Below are positions 12,980 to 22,546 of a stretch of 64,000 nt of DNA, in pieces (positions within the stretch are counted from its first letter, which is position 1; every line of letters begins with the position of its first letter). The notes beneath the pieces were generated by a model, which was not told where the DNA came from, searched no databases, and saw only the letters and a program-made list of their open reading frames with translations. The position numbers were made by a program, and so were the translations under genes. This DNA is from Edaphochlamys debaryana (lineage: Eukaryota > Chlorophyta > Chlorophyceae > Chlamydomonadales): the NCBI GenBank assembly GCA_016858145.1, contig JAEHOE010000148.1:62001-126000 (forward strand), written 5' to 3'.

Positions 12980-13979
12980 GCTCCGGGCCTGCAGCGCTGC
13001 ACAGATGCGGTAGTGCGAGGCGGCCGAGGCTGTGATGTGTGGTTGTGCAAGCGGTGAGCTGTTGCGAGCTGTGCGGGGTGCAAAGGGGAGCTGCATGGGA
13101 GACCATTGGATTGCTGCAGGGAGGCCAAACGGAGGTCCCGTTGAAGTGTAAGGCGCTGTGGTGGCCAAGGGACCAGAAGGCGGTACGGGGAGTGATCTGG
13201 GTTGGGACTCTGAGAATGGAGAGTGCATTAAGCCAGCGCTGCGCCTTTGAGCTTGGAAAGTGCCATGGCTTTGCTCACGCCGACGACTGCTGGGTGCTGG
13301 CAAGGGCGGTTCTAAAACGCAGATGCGGAGCGTGGGTCACCGGCCAGGTCAACGCACGGCCCCGGATGTGCGTCAGGCAGTCAGGCAGTCCTCTTCCGCA
13401 ATACGCGCTGCGGGCAGTGCCGACGTTGCCCACAGTGCAACCACCAAGGCGAGAGCCAGGTGATACGGCAAGTGCTTGCGTTCCCATCACGCAGGCAGAG
13501 TGGTAGGGTGAAGCCGATTGGGGCTGGCTGTGGCGCTGTGAGGGCTCCAGGGCACCACCTTCTCGCAGCTTCGCGCGCGGACCAAGATGCGGTCAACGGC
13601 GCCCCCGTCCAAGGCGTGGTGTTGACTGCGCGGGCGGCGGAGTGGCCGCCCCTCGACCCCCGCAGCCGCAAGTCGCGTGCCAGCGTGCCCTCACCCTCAA
13701 ACCCTCTGGGCCCGAGCCAGCTGCCCTCAGCCCGCGGCAACCATCAGCCATAGCACAAGCTGCCGCCTCAATAAGGCCCCGGGAAGAACGGTACGGCACT
13801 TGGATGCGCGGAGCATGCTGGGCGCTGCACCACTTCGTGCTGCATTCTCCTTGCTCACCGCACCACCGCTAGCATCCAAAACAGTGCCACAGCAAACTAC
13901 AAGCCTTGATTGAAGTCTTAGGTGCTGGGCCCCAAGCGACACATTCAAAAGCAGATTTCGCTTCAGAGCGCCAGCGGCC
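12980..13979. other. Intergenic: 3' UTR of giant gene and ASF1 promoter
   Basis: No gene is supported. The left part should be the giant gene's 3' UTR up to about 13165; the rest is upstream sequence of ASF1. No clear TATA box or repeat was seen. Confidence 0.4.
13147..13151 (+). other. TGTAA poly(A) signal, giant gene
   Basis: TGTAA lies 168 bp after the stop codon. TGTAA is the usual volvocine poly(A) signal; assignment to this gene is inferred from position. Confidence 0.45.
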
Positions 13980-14669
13980 ATGGCTGTCAGCGTTGTGGCT
14001 GTACGCGCTCTGAACAACCCTGCACCGTTCACGGACGCGCTGTCGTTCGAGATAGAGTATGAGGCGCTGACCCCGCTAGAGCAAGACCTTGAGTGGAAGC
14101 TCGTTTACGTGGGCTCCGCCGATAGCGACCGCTACGATCAGGAGCTAGAGAACGTGGCCGTCGGGCCAGTCGTGCAAGGCAGCTTCAAGTTTGTCCTGGA
14201 GGCCAACCCGCCCAATCCCGAGCTCATTCCCGCGGACGACCTGGTCGGCGTCACGGTCATCCTGCTCACCTGCTCCTACCGGGGGCGAGAGTTCATCCGC
14301 GTGGGCTACTACGTCAACAACGAGTACGTGGACGAGGAGCTGCGGGAAAACCCGCCCGAGGTCCCCCGCGTGGACCGGCTGCAGCGCAGCATCCTCGCGG
14401 ACCACCCGCGCGTCACGCGCTACGTCATTCCCTTTGACGAGCCGCAGCCGGTGGAGGGGGAGATGCAGCCAATGGACGAGGACACGGCCATGGCCATGGA
14501 CATGGGGGACCAGCAGCCGGTGCAGATGTTCGCCCCCGCACCGGCGCCGGTGCCCCAGGACCCCAACAACTTCATCGGGGCTGAGCCGGGCCCTTTCATG
14601 GGGCACGCCCAGCAGGCGGCGGCGGCACCACAGCCCATGTACCACCAGTATGTTGAGGTCAGCCAATAG
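13980..14669 (+). CDS. ASF1: Histone H3-H4 chaperone ASF1
   Basis: Single-exon gene, 229 aa. ASF1 binds H3-H4 dimers in the nucleus and hands them to CAF-1 or HIRA for nucleosome assembly, and helps strip histones during replication and transcription. The conserved immunoglobulin-like core (about residues 1-155) is almost complete: NNPAPF near the N-terminus, LEWKLVYVGSA, ANPPNPELIP, VGVTVILLTCSYRG, FIRVGYYVNNEY and LRENPP, then LQRSILADHPRVTR. The tail after about 160 is acidic and Met/Gln/Pro-rich, as in yeast and plant ASF1 where it is variable. The ATG at 13980 is followed directly by the family's first beta strand, which fixes the start. The lack of introns is notable beside intron-rich neighbours. 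Confidence 0.97.
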   Translation: MAVSVVAVRALNNPAPFTDALSFEIEYEALTPLEQDLEWKLVYVGSADSDRYDQELENVAVGPVVQGSFKFVLEANPPNPELIPADDLVGVTVILLTCSYRGREFIRVGYYVNNEYVDEELRENPPEVPRVDRLQRSILADHPRVTRYVIPFDEPQPVEGEMQPMDEDTAMAMDMGDQQPVQMFAPAPAPVPQDPNNFIGAEPGPFMGHAQQAAAAPQPMYHQYVEVSQ

Positions 14670-15559
14670 CTGTACCCTGCGTGAGAGCCACAGCGGGAGG
14701 CGGTAGAGAGGAGGGCCGGCGGGCCAAGGTTGGCCTTCAGACGGCAAGCCTGGGATTGCCGTCAGGCGAGGAGGAGGCTTGTGGCAGGAGCGTGCTGGCA
14801 GGTTAGTTTAGGTGTATGCTAATGAGGGCTTACCCGGAGAGTGCCTCATTCATGGGTTTCGGACTAAGCTCTGACACTGACCGGCTTGCGGCGGGGTTTG
14901 GAGGGGCCTTGACCAGGTTCCAGGTCTACTTCCGCAGTGTACTAATGTGCTGCCTGCCCTGCACAAGCTTGTGGAAACAGAAGCCTTTTGCAGTGTGGTG
15001 CGTTTAACGAATTGACCGGGAAGCATTGCATTGACACGACCTGTGGGGTGGCTGGCCGACTGCTCCGGGGAGCTCGGGGGAGCGGGCAAGGGTTTGACTC
15101 AGTTCGGACGGGCGTTGGAGCTTTGGACATGTCGGCGGCTGGGCTCGCGCGGCCCGTCGTCTTCTTCAGCCGCTTTGTTATTGCAACAATGCTATGGATG
15201 GCTAGGCTTGGAGCTGTCTCGCTTGACTAGGGCTTGGGCCCGTTGCGGGGGGCGTTTCAGCGGCCTTTTGACGTCGTGTTTGGTTTGCTGCGAGGCCAGT
15301 GCCGGGCTGCATACTGCTCGCACGAATAACTCGAACGCGGCGCAGTTGCGCGTGTAACGCTCGGGGTCAGCGCCGACCGCCCGCTCGTTGTGAGCCAGTC
15401 GCTGCGCGCCGTGCCCATGCACGCTCGCGGCGACCCTTCAACACGCGCCCAACACGCTTAGCCCATACAGCCGCCACCCAAGCTACACACACGTAGCACA
15501 ATTCAGTCTTACACGCACACCTCCTTCTGTTCACCAGGCAGCTGCCCAGTATAAACACG
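14670..15559. other. ASF1 3' UTR and promoter of the LHC-like gene
   Basis: No gene. Most should be ASF1 3' UTR up to the TGTAA near 15353; the remaining roughly 200 bp upstream of 15560 would hold the LHC-like promoter. A TATAAA at 15550-15555 lies too close to the ATG to act as a TATA box. Confidence 0.4.
15353..15357 (+). other. TGTAA poly(A) signal, ASF1
   Basis: TGTAA followed by C lies 684 bp after the ASF1 stop and about 200 bp before the next start codon. This is consistent with a long algal 3' UTR. Confidence 0.45.
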
Positions 15560-16860
15560 ATGCAGGCTCTTCGCGCCCAGTCTCAGTCGCGCTGCGTGGC
15601 CGCCCGTGGAGCTGGCTGCCGCCCCGCGTACGTATGCCGCTCTTCGCTGCGGTGTCACGCTTCGGCGTCCGTGGACCCGCTCGCGGCGCCCAGCCCCTCG
15701 GGGGAGCCCGCCTCCGTGCCTGCGCGCCCCCGCTCGATGATTCGGAGCTTGGCAGCATCTATTGAGATCAATGTAGGTGCTCGCCGCCAGGGTCTCGTAG
15801 AGGTCAGCCGGAAGTGTTGCACTGCAGCGCGCCACGTATACCGCGTGTCTGTCCTCGGCACGTTACGCCATGCTGAACTTCATGTGCCATTGCCGTTGTG
15901 TATTGCAGGGCCAGGTCCAGAAGTTCGAGTCGCTGGCTGGGCGGTCGGCCATGGTGAGCAATTCGCTGCGCTGGTGTTGAAAGCTGCGAGCGTTTTTGGC
16001 CGCAACGCGTGTGGGCTACGTGAACTTGACGCTGCCAGCTCTGCGCCGCATCCCCGCACCCCGCTTCCGCCGGCGCGCTCGATGCATGGGCCGTCGCAAC
16101 AGCTTCCGGCACGCGTTTCCCAGCTGCAACGCTATACTGTGATCCCATTCTATGCGTCGGCGGCGGGGAAGCCGACGTTGCGACACTCCAAGAACCCTTC
16201 CCGCCCAGACGCGCCCCTTCCGCAACCGCCGCAACCCGAACCCTTGCCGCTCCCCGCAACCCCCTCGCGCCGCAGATTGGTGTCGCCGTTGCCATGGGCA
16301 TTGAGCTCATCACCGAGCGCGGCATTTTCCTGCCGTTGACCGTTGACTCGGCCCTGGCGCTCGGGGGAGCGATGATCGCCACGGTGGCTGGCGCCAGCTG
16401 GGCCGCCCTGGCCACCCTCAACACCTCCACCGGCGAGGCTCTGCTCGAGGCTGTGTACGCCTCCCTCACTGCCGTACAGCGTTCCGCCGCCAGCGTCACC
16501 GGCACGCAGGTACGGCACGGCCCCTTCCCAGGCCCAGGGGGTTGGGGTTGGGCTCAGCGCCGGGCTCGGGACGCGCCCGTCGAAACGCCCCCAACAGTGC
16601 TTGGGCTCGACGATGATTCGTCTTCCGTTCTTTCCGAGCTCACTCCGTGTCGCATAGCGGGTTTCTGGGCAAAGGTCGGGATGCGCCATGTTGACTGCTG
16701 AGCATCCTCTACTTCCCTTAGTCATCATCACCACCACCACCAATCTACCCGCCAGGTGGACAAGGCCGTGGACTATGTTCTGGACACGGTGGTGGACGGC
16801 CGCTTCGATAACTACGCGTGGGAGGGGCTGTTCTCGACCGACAACGAGGACGACCTCTGA
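15560..16860 (+). CDS. Chloroplast LHC-like (ELIP/SEP/HLIP-family) two-helix protein
   Basis: Exons 15560-15772, 15909-15953, 16276-16509, 16756-16860; 198 aa, all junctions phase 0. The first ~60 residues are rich in Ala, Ser, Arg and Cys with few acids, as in a chloroplast transit peptide. Residues 78-86 read ESLAGRSAM, the ExxxGRxAM chlorophyll-binding motif of the LHC superfamily, continuing into a first membrane helix (about 85-103, GVAVAMGIELITERG). A second hydrophobic helix follows (about 112-133) without a clear second chlorophyll motif. The C-terminus is acidic and ends NEDDL. LHC-like proteins sit in the thylakoid and are linked to photoprotection or pigment handling; which subfamily this is cannot be told by eye. 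The second exon (45 nt) encodes just the chlorophyll motif. Confidence 0.82.
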
Positions 16861-18698
16861 GCGGCCGTCCACCGCCTGAGCTCTGCACGGGGCGCCTGAA
16901 CTCACACGCGCCGTGGCCGTGGCAGGGGCTGCGTGCTGCTAGGCGCGCTGCTGGGCCTGGGCCTGGGCCTGCACATGGTCTTCCAGTCCACATGGAGGGA
17001 GGGCCATCCAGGCGGTGCGCGGTCCTCAGCGTCGACGGTGCGTGTGAGGCGGCGGCAGAGCAAATAAAACGTGACGAGGCTGTATTCAGAGCGGCTCGCG
17101 GGCGGCTACCGCGCGCGGCTGGCACATGCCGGCCGCGCGCGGTCTCTGCAGGCGCGAGCCGCTTCGGAGAGGCTCCGGGTTTCGCTGTGGCGGCGGCAGC
17201 AGGCGATCATGAGGTGCTAGCGATAGCAGCAGCAGCAGCAGCGGTATGCTGGGTCATGGCCGCTCACAATTCAAGAGCAGGGAGGATGCGAGGCGGTGTG
17301 TTCTGCAAGGGCTCGCAGCAGCTAAAACAGTGGGCTGCGGTGCTGCGCCTCGAAGCTTGGGCCGGGTAGGGGCAGGCGTCCTTGCATGTGCTCTTCCTTC
17401 GATGCATGCATGTGGGTGGTCCGCACTCTGCGGCTTGCCAGCTGGAGGGCGGCTCGCGGGGGCGGCGGTGTCGGCGCATGGTCTGTACGATAGATAGGTC
17501 TCCAGCTTTTCCTTAGCATTTTCCCGTTCGTAGGCATCAGTAGAACTGTCGCTGTCTCGTATCATTGGGGGGCTGCAGGAAGAGGCTCTGGCTCTTCCGC
17601 GGGCATTGAACACGCTGCGTGCCTGAAGCGCCCATTTCATGACGAGGAATGAAAGTGGGCTCACGAAGATACACATGGTATTCTCTCAGCCTTATTTCCT
17701 TGCCTTAGCCACTTTGCTGGCTATTGTTTGGGTACGGTACGCTGGACATCAGACACGTGTGTGCTGGAGGTTCAGCCGTGGGCCCAGCGCTGGGCCGCTG
17801 ACTGGGCAAACGCCCCGGAACCGAAACTGTTTGGCAGTTGTTTATTGGCGGCGCGTGGGAGTTGGTCTTTGGGTGGCGCGCGATTGCGGCGCGGGATGGG
17901 GTGGGGCAGGGTCCTTCGAGGCTGACGAGCCGTGACAAAGCGGACGTTCATGGCACTGATGTTCGGGTCGAATGAAGCGGGGGCCGTTCCCTCCGGGTAG
18001 GCGCCACTGCATGACAGCATGCAGTCGGGCGCTGAGGTGAGCGCTGAGGTGAGCCTCCCTTGTGGCATGGGTGCGGCTGTTCGGGGAACCATGTTCCCAA
18101 TCGGTCGTGTAATCCTACTGGGCCCGCCTTGTGTGTCACAGCCGTCGTTGACGCCACACTGCACGTCAGACTTCCTGTGTCCAGGGCCTCCAGGCTCGCT
18201 AGCGCTGGCGGCGGCCATGCCAAAGGCGGAGGCAATCCGCCAGCCACCACCGCCAACCAACAACAACCTGCATGCCCTCCGTCGCCTAGGGCCCCAGTAA
18301 CGTATCCTCTGCTGGGCTTGACACAAGCCAGTGAACACACGCCCTCTGTGTTGCTGGCACACCTTTGGGACAGCGCGCTTTTTCCTGGTTCCTCAGCCCC
18401 GGGCAGCCCCCCCAGCCCCCACCCCACTGAGCCCGCCTTGTGTGATCATTACAGCCCCAAACCGTGCCCCATGCACGTCGCCTCCGGGACGCTTCCTCCC
18501 TCTAGGTCCCTTGGCGCCCGGGGCTCTTGCTGCCCCGCTTCCAGCAGCACGCGACCCGCGGGCCTCCTTGGCCTTCGCCAATTTAAGAACGCCTACACCT
18601 CGAACTCTGCCACCCCACTGCTCCAGCACGCTCACTGCCGCGCGGCGCCATAGGCGCTTCTGACTGTATCTCGCTGCGAGCTTCAGCTTTGCCCCGAG
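16861..18698. other. Intergenic, 1.8 kb, no gene seen
   Basis: Contains an AGC/CAG trinucleotide run at about 17225-17242 and a candidate poly(A) signal at 18108. No exon with matching splice phase or family resemblance was found on either strand. Confidence 0.4.
18108..18112 (+). other. TGTAA poly(A) signal, LHC-like gene (candidate)
   Basis: First TGTAA I found after the LHC-like stop, about 1.25 kb downstream. It is long but possible for an algal 3' UTR. Confidence 0.3.
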
Positions 18699-20548
18699 AT
18701 GGCGCCGCCCGCGGTCAACCGGCTCGTGGTGGAGGCCCTGTCCCGCCTGTTCGGCAGCGAGGAGGGGGCGGACCTCAACATCCAGTTCTGCCTCGAGGAA
18801 GATGCGGCGGCCTCTGGCGGCGCAGACCTGGGCCCGCCCCTGCCGGCGCACTCCTTCGTGCTACGCATTGCCTGCGAGCGCTTCCGGGCTCAGGTGAGGC
18901 GCAATGCGAGGACAGCTAGCCAGGAGCTCGCAGCGCGTTGCTTGCGGCTGCGGCCCGAGCGGAGAGGAGGGGTGCTGGAACAGCAGTCTCTCGGTGTGGC
19001 GCAATGCGAGGTCCACTCCCCTCTATCTCGCCGTGTCCCTTCCCCGCTTCCCTTCAGCTCGACCGCTGGGATGAGGCCCCGCCGGCCAGCAAGCGGGCCA
19101 AGAGCAGCGAGGAGGGCGCGAGCCGGCCCCTGCTCCGCGTGCCGCTGGGGAGCGAGGCGGAGCTGCCGGCCGCCCGCCTCGCCATCCGCTTCGCCTACAC
19201 GGGGCAGGTGGGTCACGGAGAGAGGAACCTGGGAGTACTACTTCCGCACTCTGCTCTGAAGTTGCATCTGCCCTATCTTGCGCATTGTTGGCACTACTGA
19301 GCACCGAACGTCCCCCGCCCCCAAACCCTCAGGTCCACGCCTCCGGCGTCCGTGAGGCCCTGGAGGTGCTGTGGGCCGGGGAGTATCTGGCCATCGAGGG
19401 GTGCGCCGCGGCCTGCAGCCAGTGGCTGACGGACAGGCTGGCGGCGACGGGGGCGGAGGAGTCAGGGTCCTCAGCGGCCCCAGCCGAGCCGGCGGTGCTG
19501 CGGCTGTACGCATGCGAGGACCTGTGGCCCTCCGAGGACCCCCGCTTCGCCGCGGTGCTCGCTGCCGCCAAGGCCCAGCTGGTGTGGCACTTCGGCTCCA
19601 CCATCGCAGCCCTCAACACGCCCTCCCTGCGGCAGCAGCTGGAGGCCCTCGGGCCCAAAAGGCTGGAGGCTCTGCTGGAGTCGGATGACCTGGGGACCGA
19701 CAGCGAGGACAGCGTGCTAACGCTGCTGGCGACGTGGATGCGGGCCAACAGGGCCCGCACGGACGCCGCCACCCGCAAGCGACTGCGTGGCCTAGTGCGG
19801 CTGCCGCAGCTGAGCCCCCAGGCGGTGAGCTGTCTGCTGCTTCTGCTGGCGGCGGACTATGAGACCAAGGGGCCGCAGCACCCGGCGGGGTGGTTTCCGA
19901 TCAGCAGCACTGAGGCTGCAATCGTGAGCAGCTACCTGGCATCCTCGGAGGCCTGCAGGCAGAGGACTCGGGAGGCGCAGGCCGCTGCCGGCGCCCCCGG
20001 CTGGCACAACACCACCCCGCGCAAGCAGTGCGTGCCGGCGGAGGGCCTGCCGTTTCCCTGGAGCATCAGCAAGGAGGCCCTCACGGCCGCACTGGAGGTG
20101 CTGCAGCCGGGGCAGGCGGCTCTCCCATGCGCCGCCTTCAGCGGTGAGCCGGTGCTGTATGCGAGGGGCTTCGCGTGGGCGGTGGCGGGTATTTACGGCC
20201 ACTGCAAGACCGCCGCCGGCCTGGTCCTGCAGCCCTTTGTTCCCGCGGCCTACAAGGTGCCAGGCTCGCGGCTCGCTGGCCCGCCCTGTGCTCCACTTCA
20301 TGGTATGCCTCGACGCCGACCTGACCGCGGTCCGCCGCCGGCAGGATGGCAGGGTCAGCACCGTCCGCTTTGGCGTCTTTCCCAAGGCAGAATTCCCTCT
20401 GGGAGCTGGCTTGGGGTGTGAAACAGCTTTGCCGCTGTCGGTCCAACCCGCAGCGGCGGCTGGAGGAGACGTCCTGGCTCCCTGGGCGGAGTACATGCAC
20501 GAGGGCAGTGCGGTGAGCGGCACCCTGACCCTGCTGCCGCCCCCGTGA
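18699..20548 (+). CDS. BTB/POZ (BTB-BACK type) protein with a frame problem near its 3' end
   Basis: Exons 18699-18893, 19058-19207 and 19333 onward, junctions phase 0. The N-terminus (RLFGSEEGADLNIQF, then LPAHSFVLRIACERFRAQ) fits a BTB fold, and later residues include a BACK-like helical region (ACEDLWPSEDPRF, LLATWMRANRAR). BTB-BACK proteins often act as substrate adaptors for Cullin-3 ubiquitin ligases. Coding potential runs in one frame to about 20280 and then moves to another frame, ending at the TGA at 20546-20548 with GTLTLLPPP. Dropping one base near 20281-20287 restores a continuous protein. Alternatively, a 90-bp intron (donor after AAG at about 20253, acceptor before GAT at about 20345) also keeps frame but removes about 30 plausible residues. 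It may be a sequencing error or a recent inactivation. Confidence 0.72.
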
Positions 20549-21861
20549 GGGCGGAGGGTTGGGCGGGGGTGGGGCCTTGGAGGCAGGAGGGAGGGCACTG
20601 GTCGATACGCAAGAGGCGTGCTCTAAATGAGAGGTCCATCTGTGAGCCCCTTGGCTTCCCGCTCTGGGGTGGCAGTGTTTCAGGAATGAAAACGGGCTTG
20701 CCGTGCCGGTAGCTGTGCGAGGGTTTGGGCCGCTAAGTGTTGCCCAAGGCGCCCGACCAGCGCACCACCTTCCAGAGGCGGGGTTCCAATCTTCCAATAC
20801 ATTGATGGCCGGGTGCGAACTTGCTACTGTGCGGGCTGGTGGTTGAGAGGTGGGCCCTTTACCTGCCTTCGGGCACCCGGTTGACACCGTCAAGGCTAGA
20901 CATGCATCGATGCATGGGCGAGCCCAGCTGTTGGTCGGTGGTGGGTAGCGGGGCTTGGTAGCGTCGTGGTAGCCGGGAGGTGGAGACGGCGCTGTTCAAT
21001 TGTACATGCCTTGCTTGTTGCTTCTTGGTTGCTACGTCCCCGCTGTGCAAGGGATGGCCCTCTTCCATTCCCTCAACCGCCACACAGCAACCGCTGTTGG
21101 ACAGCGTCGGCATGGTCAGCGGGCGGTGCGTGCAGCGAGCAACCCCAGCCAGCGCCGGAGCTACCTGCCGTGGGGTTCCAACCATGACCATTCCCAAGTC
21201 CATCAGCTAGGTCCCATGTTTCGTGCCCATGTGCCGAAGGTTCGAGCCCATGTTGGCCCCCCCTCTGCCTACCCCCGCCCATATATCCCAAAGCGGTTGA
21301 GTGGCGGCTGCCCGGAACCTCCCTCCGGCTGCCCAAACCCGCAGCATTCAGGGCGTGCCCTTTCGCCCCAGCCTTGCCTCACAAGTTGCCTTCAGCCCCG
21401 CCCTCCCCAGCCGCGCACCCACGCACCCGCCAGGTGCACCTCACGTGCCCGCTAACGTTCGCTGCGTCTTGGGACTTTTGGCCGGCGCCTCTCCGCCCTC
21501 CTTCCCCATCCAGCCTAGCCCGGGACCCAAACACGCCCTCCGGCAAGGCCTTGTTCCCCAGCTCCCCACGTCCTCGTTCCCCCCCGCGCCCTCGCCGTAG
21601 TACTCCGCGTAACGAGCTCCAGACCGATCTCCTCCGGCTGGCTGGTTCGCCCCTGCCTCGGTGATGCACACTGCTAGTACCTTGCATTCCTCCTCGTGCG
21701 TTGCGGCAGCGCCGCAGCGGCTACATCGTTCTGGCTACGCTGCATGGCGCCTGCTAGCGCGGAACCCAGTTGGGCTGTACAGACTTCCCAGGCGGCCAAG
21801 AGGGCAGCTAGCTTGGCTGCACCGGCAGGACAGTCCTCGACCGAGCCGCGATACCGGTACC
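20549..21861. other. Intergenic between convergent BTB and Miro genes
   Basis: No gene is supported. The sequence becomes C-rich from about 21250. No TGTAA for the BTB gene was found here. The end of the Miro transcript is probably at the reverse-strand signal at 21862-21866. Confidence 0.4.
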
Positions 21862-21866
21862 TTACA
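21862..21866 (-). other. TGTAA poly(A) signal, Miro (reverse strand)
   Basis: TTACA on + reads TGTAA on the Miro strand, 681 bp beyond the stop codon. Confidence 0.4.
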
Positions 21867-22459
21867 CGGACCGTGCCGCAACTGGACACAGCCCGCACTC
21901 GCAAGCAGGGACCGATGGGCCCCTCCCTAGCGGACCCGCCTGCCCTCCTCTACCTCGTAAGACACATGCCACCCCACCGCTCTGGCCATCCCCCTCTGCC
22001 CCAACACCACACCTGCAACTCGAGGGTCAACGCAACCCCCCCTCCCAACAGCCCTCAGCCACCAGCACCACATTCAATACCAAACCGGGGTCCCCCTGCT
22101 TCCACCCGCCGCCACGGTATGCAGTGCCCGTGGCCCCATCCATCTCCGCGACCGTGCACCGCACCGCCTTGCGGCACTCACGCACCCCCCCCCGCATCCC
22201 GGAAGGCCGCCCTCGCTTCCACTGCCGACGCCCCTCCTCCTCCTCAACCACACGGTGCCCAGCCCCTGCCCAGCCCGCCTGCGGTTGCTTGCGTCCCCTG
22301 CTGCACGCCCCACCCCGCGCCACCTCCCAGCTCCCACCGCGCCAGGCCCTCGCACTCCCTCCACCCCCCTGCGACTCACATGATCGCCGCCCGGCCGACT
22401 CCTGCGAGCCATCCGCCGGCCGGACCCGCCGTACCCGCGACACCGATATAAAGCGCTTG

Positions 22460-22541
22460 TGTTTGTATAACAGAGCTCAAGAAAGTCAAGACTGTCCGGA
22501 CTCGGTGTTTGTATAACAGAGCCCAAGACTGCCCAGACTCT
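22460..22541 (-). repeat. Tandem duplication in Miro 3' UTR
   Basis: Two imperfect copies (about 22460-22503 and 22504-22541) share GTTTGTATAACAGAGC and a following CAAGA/ACTG-rich stretch. They start just past the Miro stop codon, so they would be transcribed as 3' UTR. Confidence 0.6.
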
Positions 22542-22546
22542 TTGCC

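Noticed and set aside
15550..15555. TATAAA as TATA box for the LHC-like gene
   Set aside because: Only 5 bases from the start codon; transcription would start after the ATG.
17057..17062. AATAAA as poly(A) signal of the LHC-like gene
   Set aside because: Volvocine algae use TGTAA; a single AATAAA is expected by chance. Kept only as a note.
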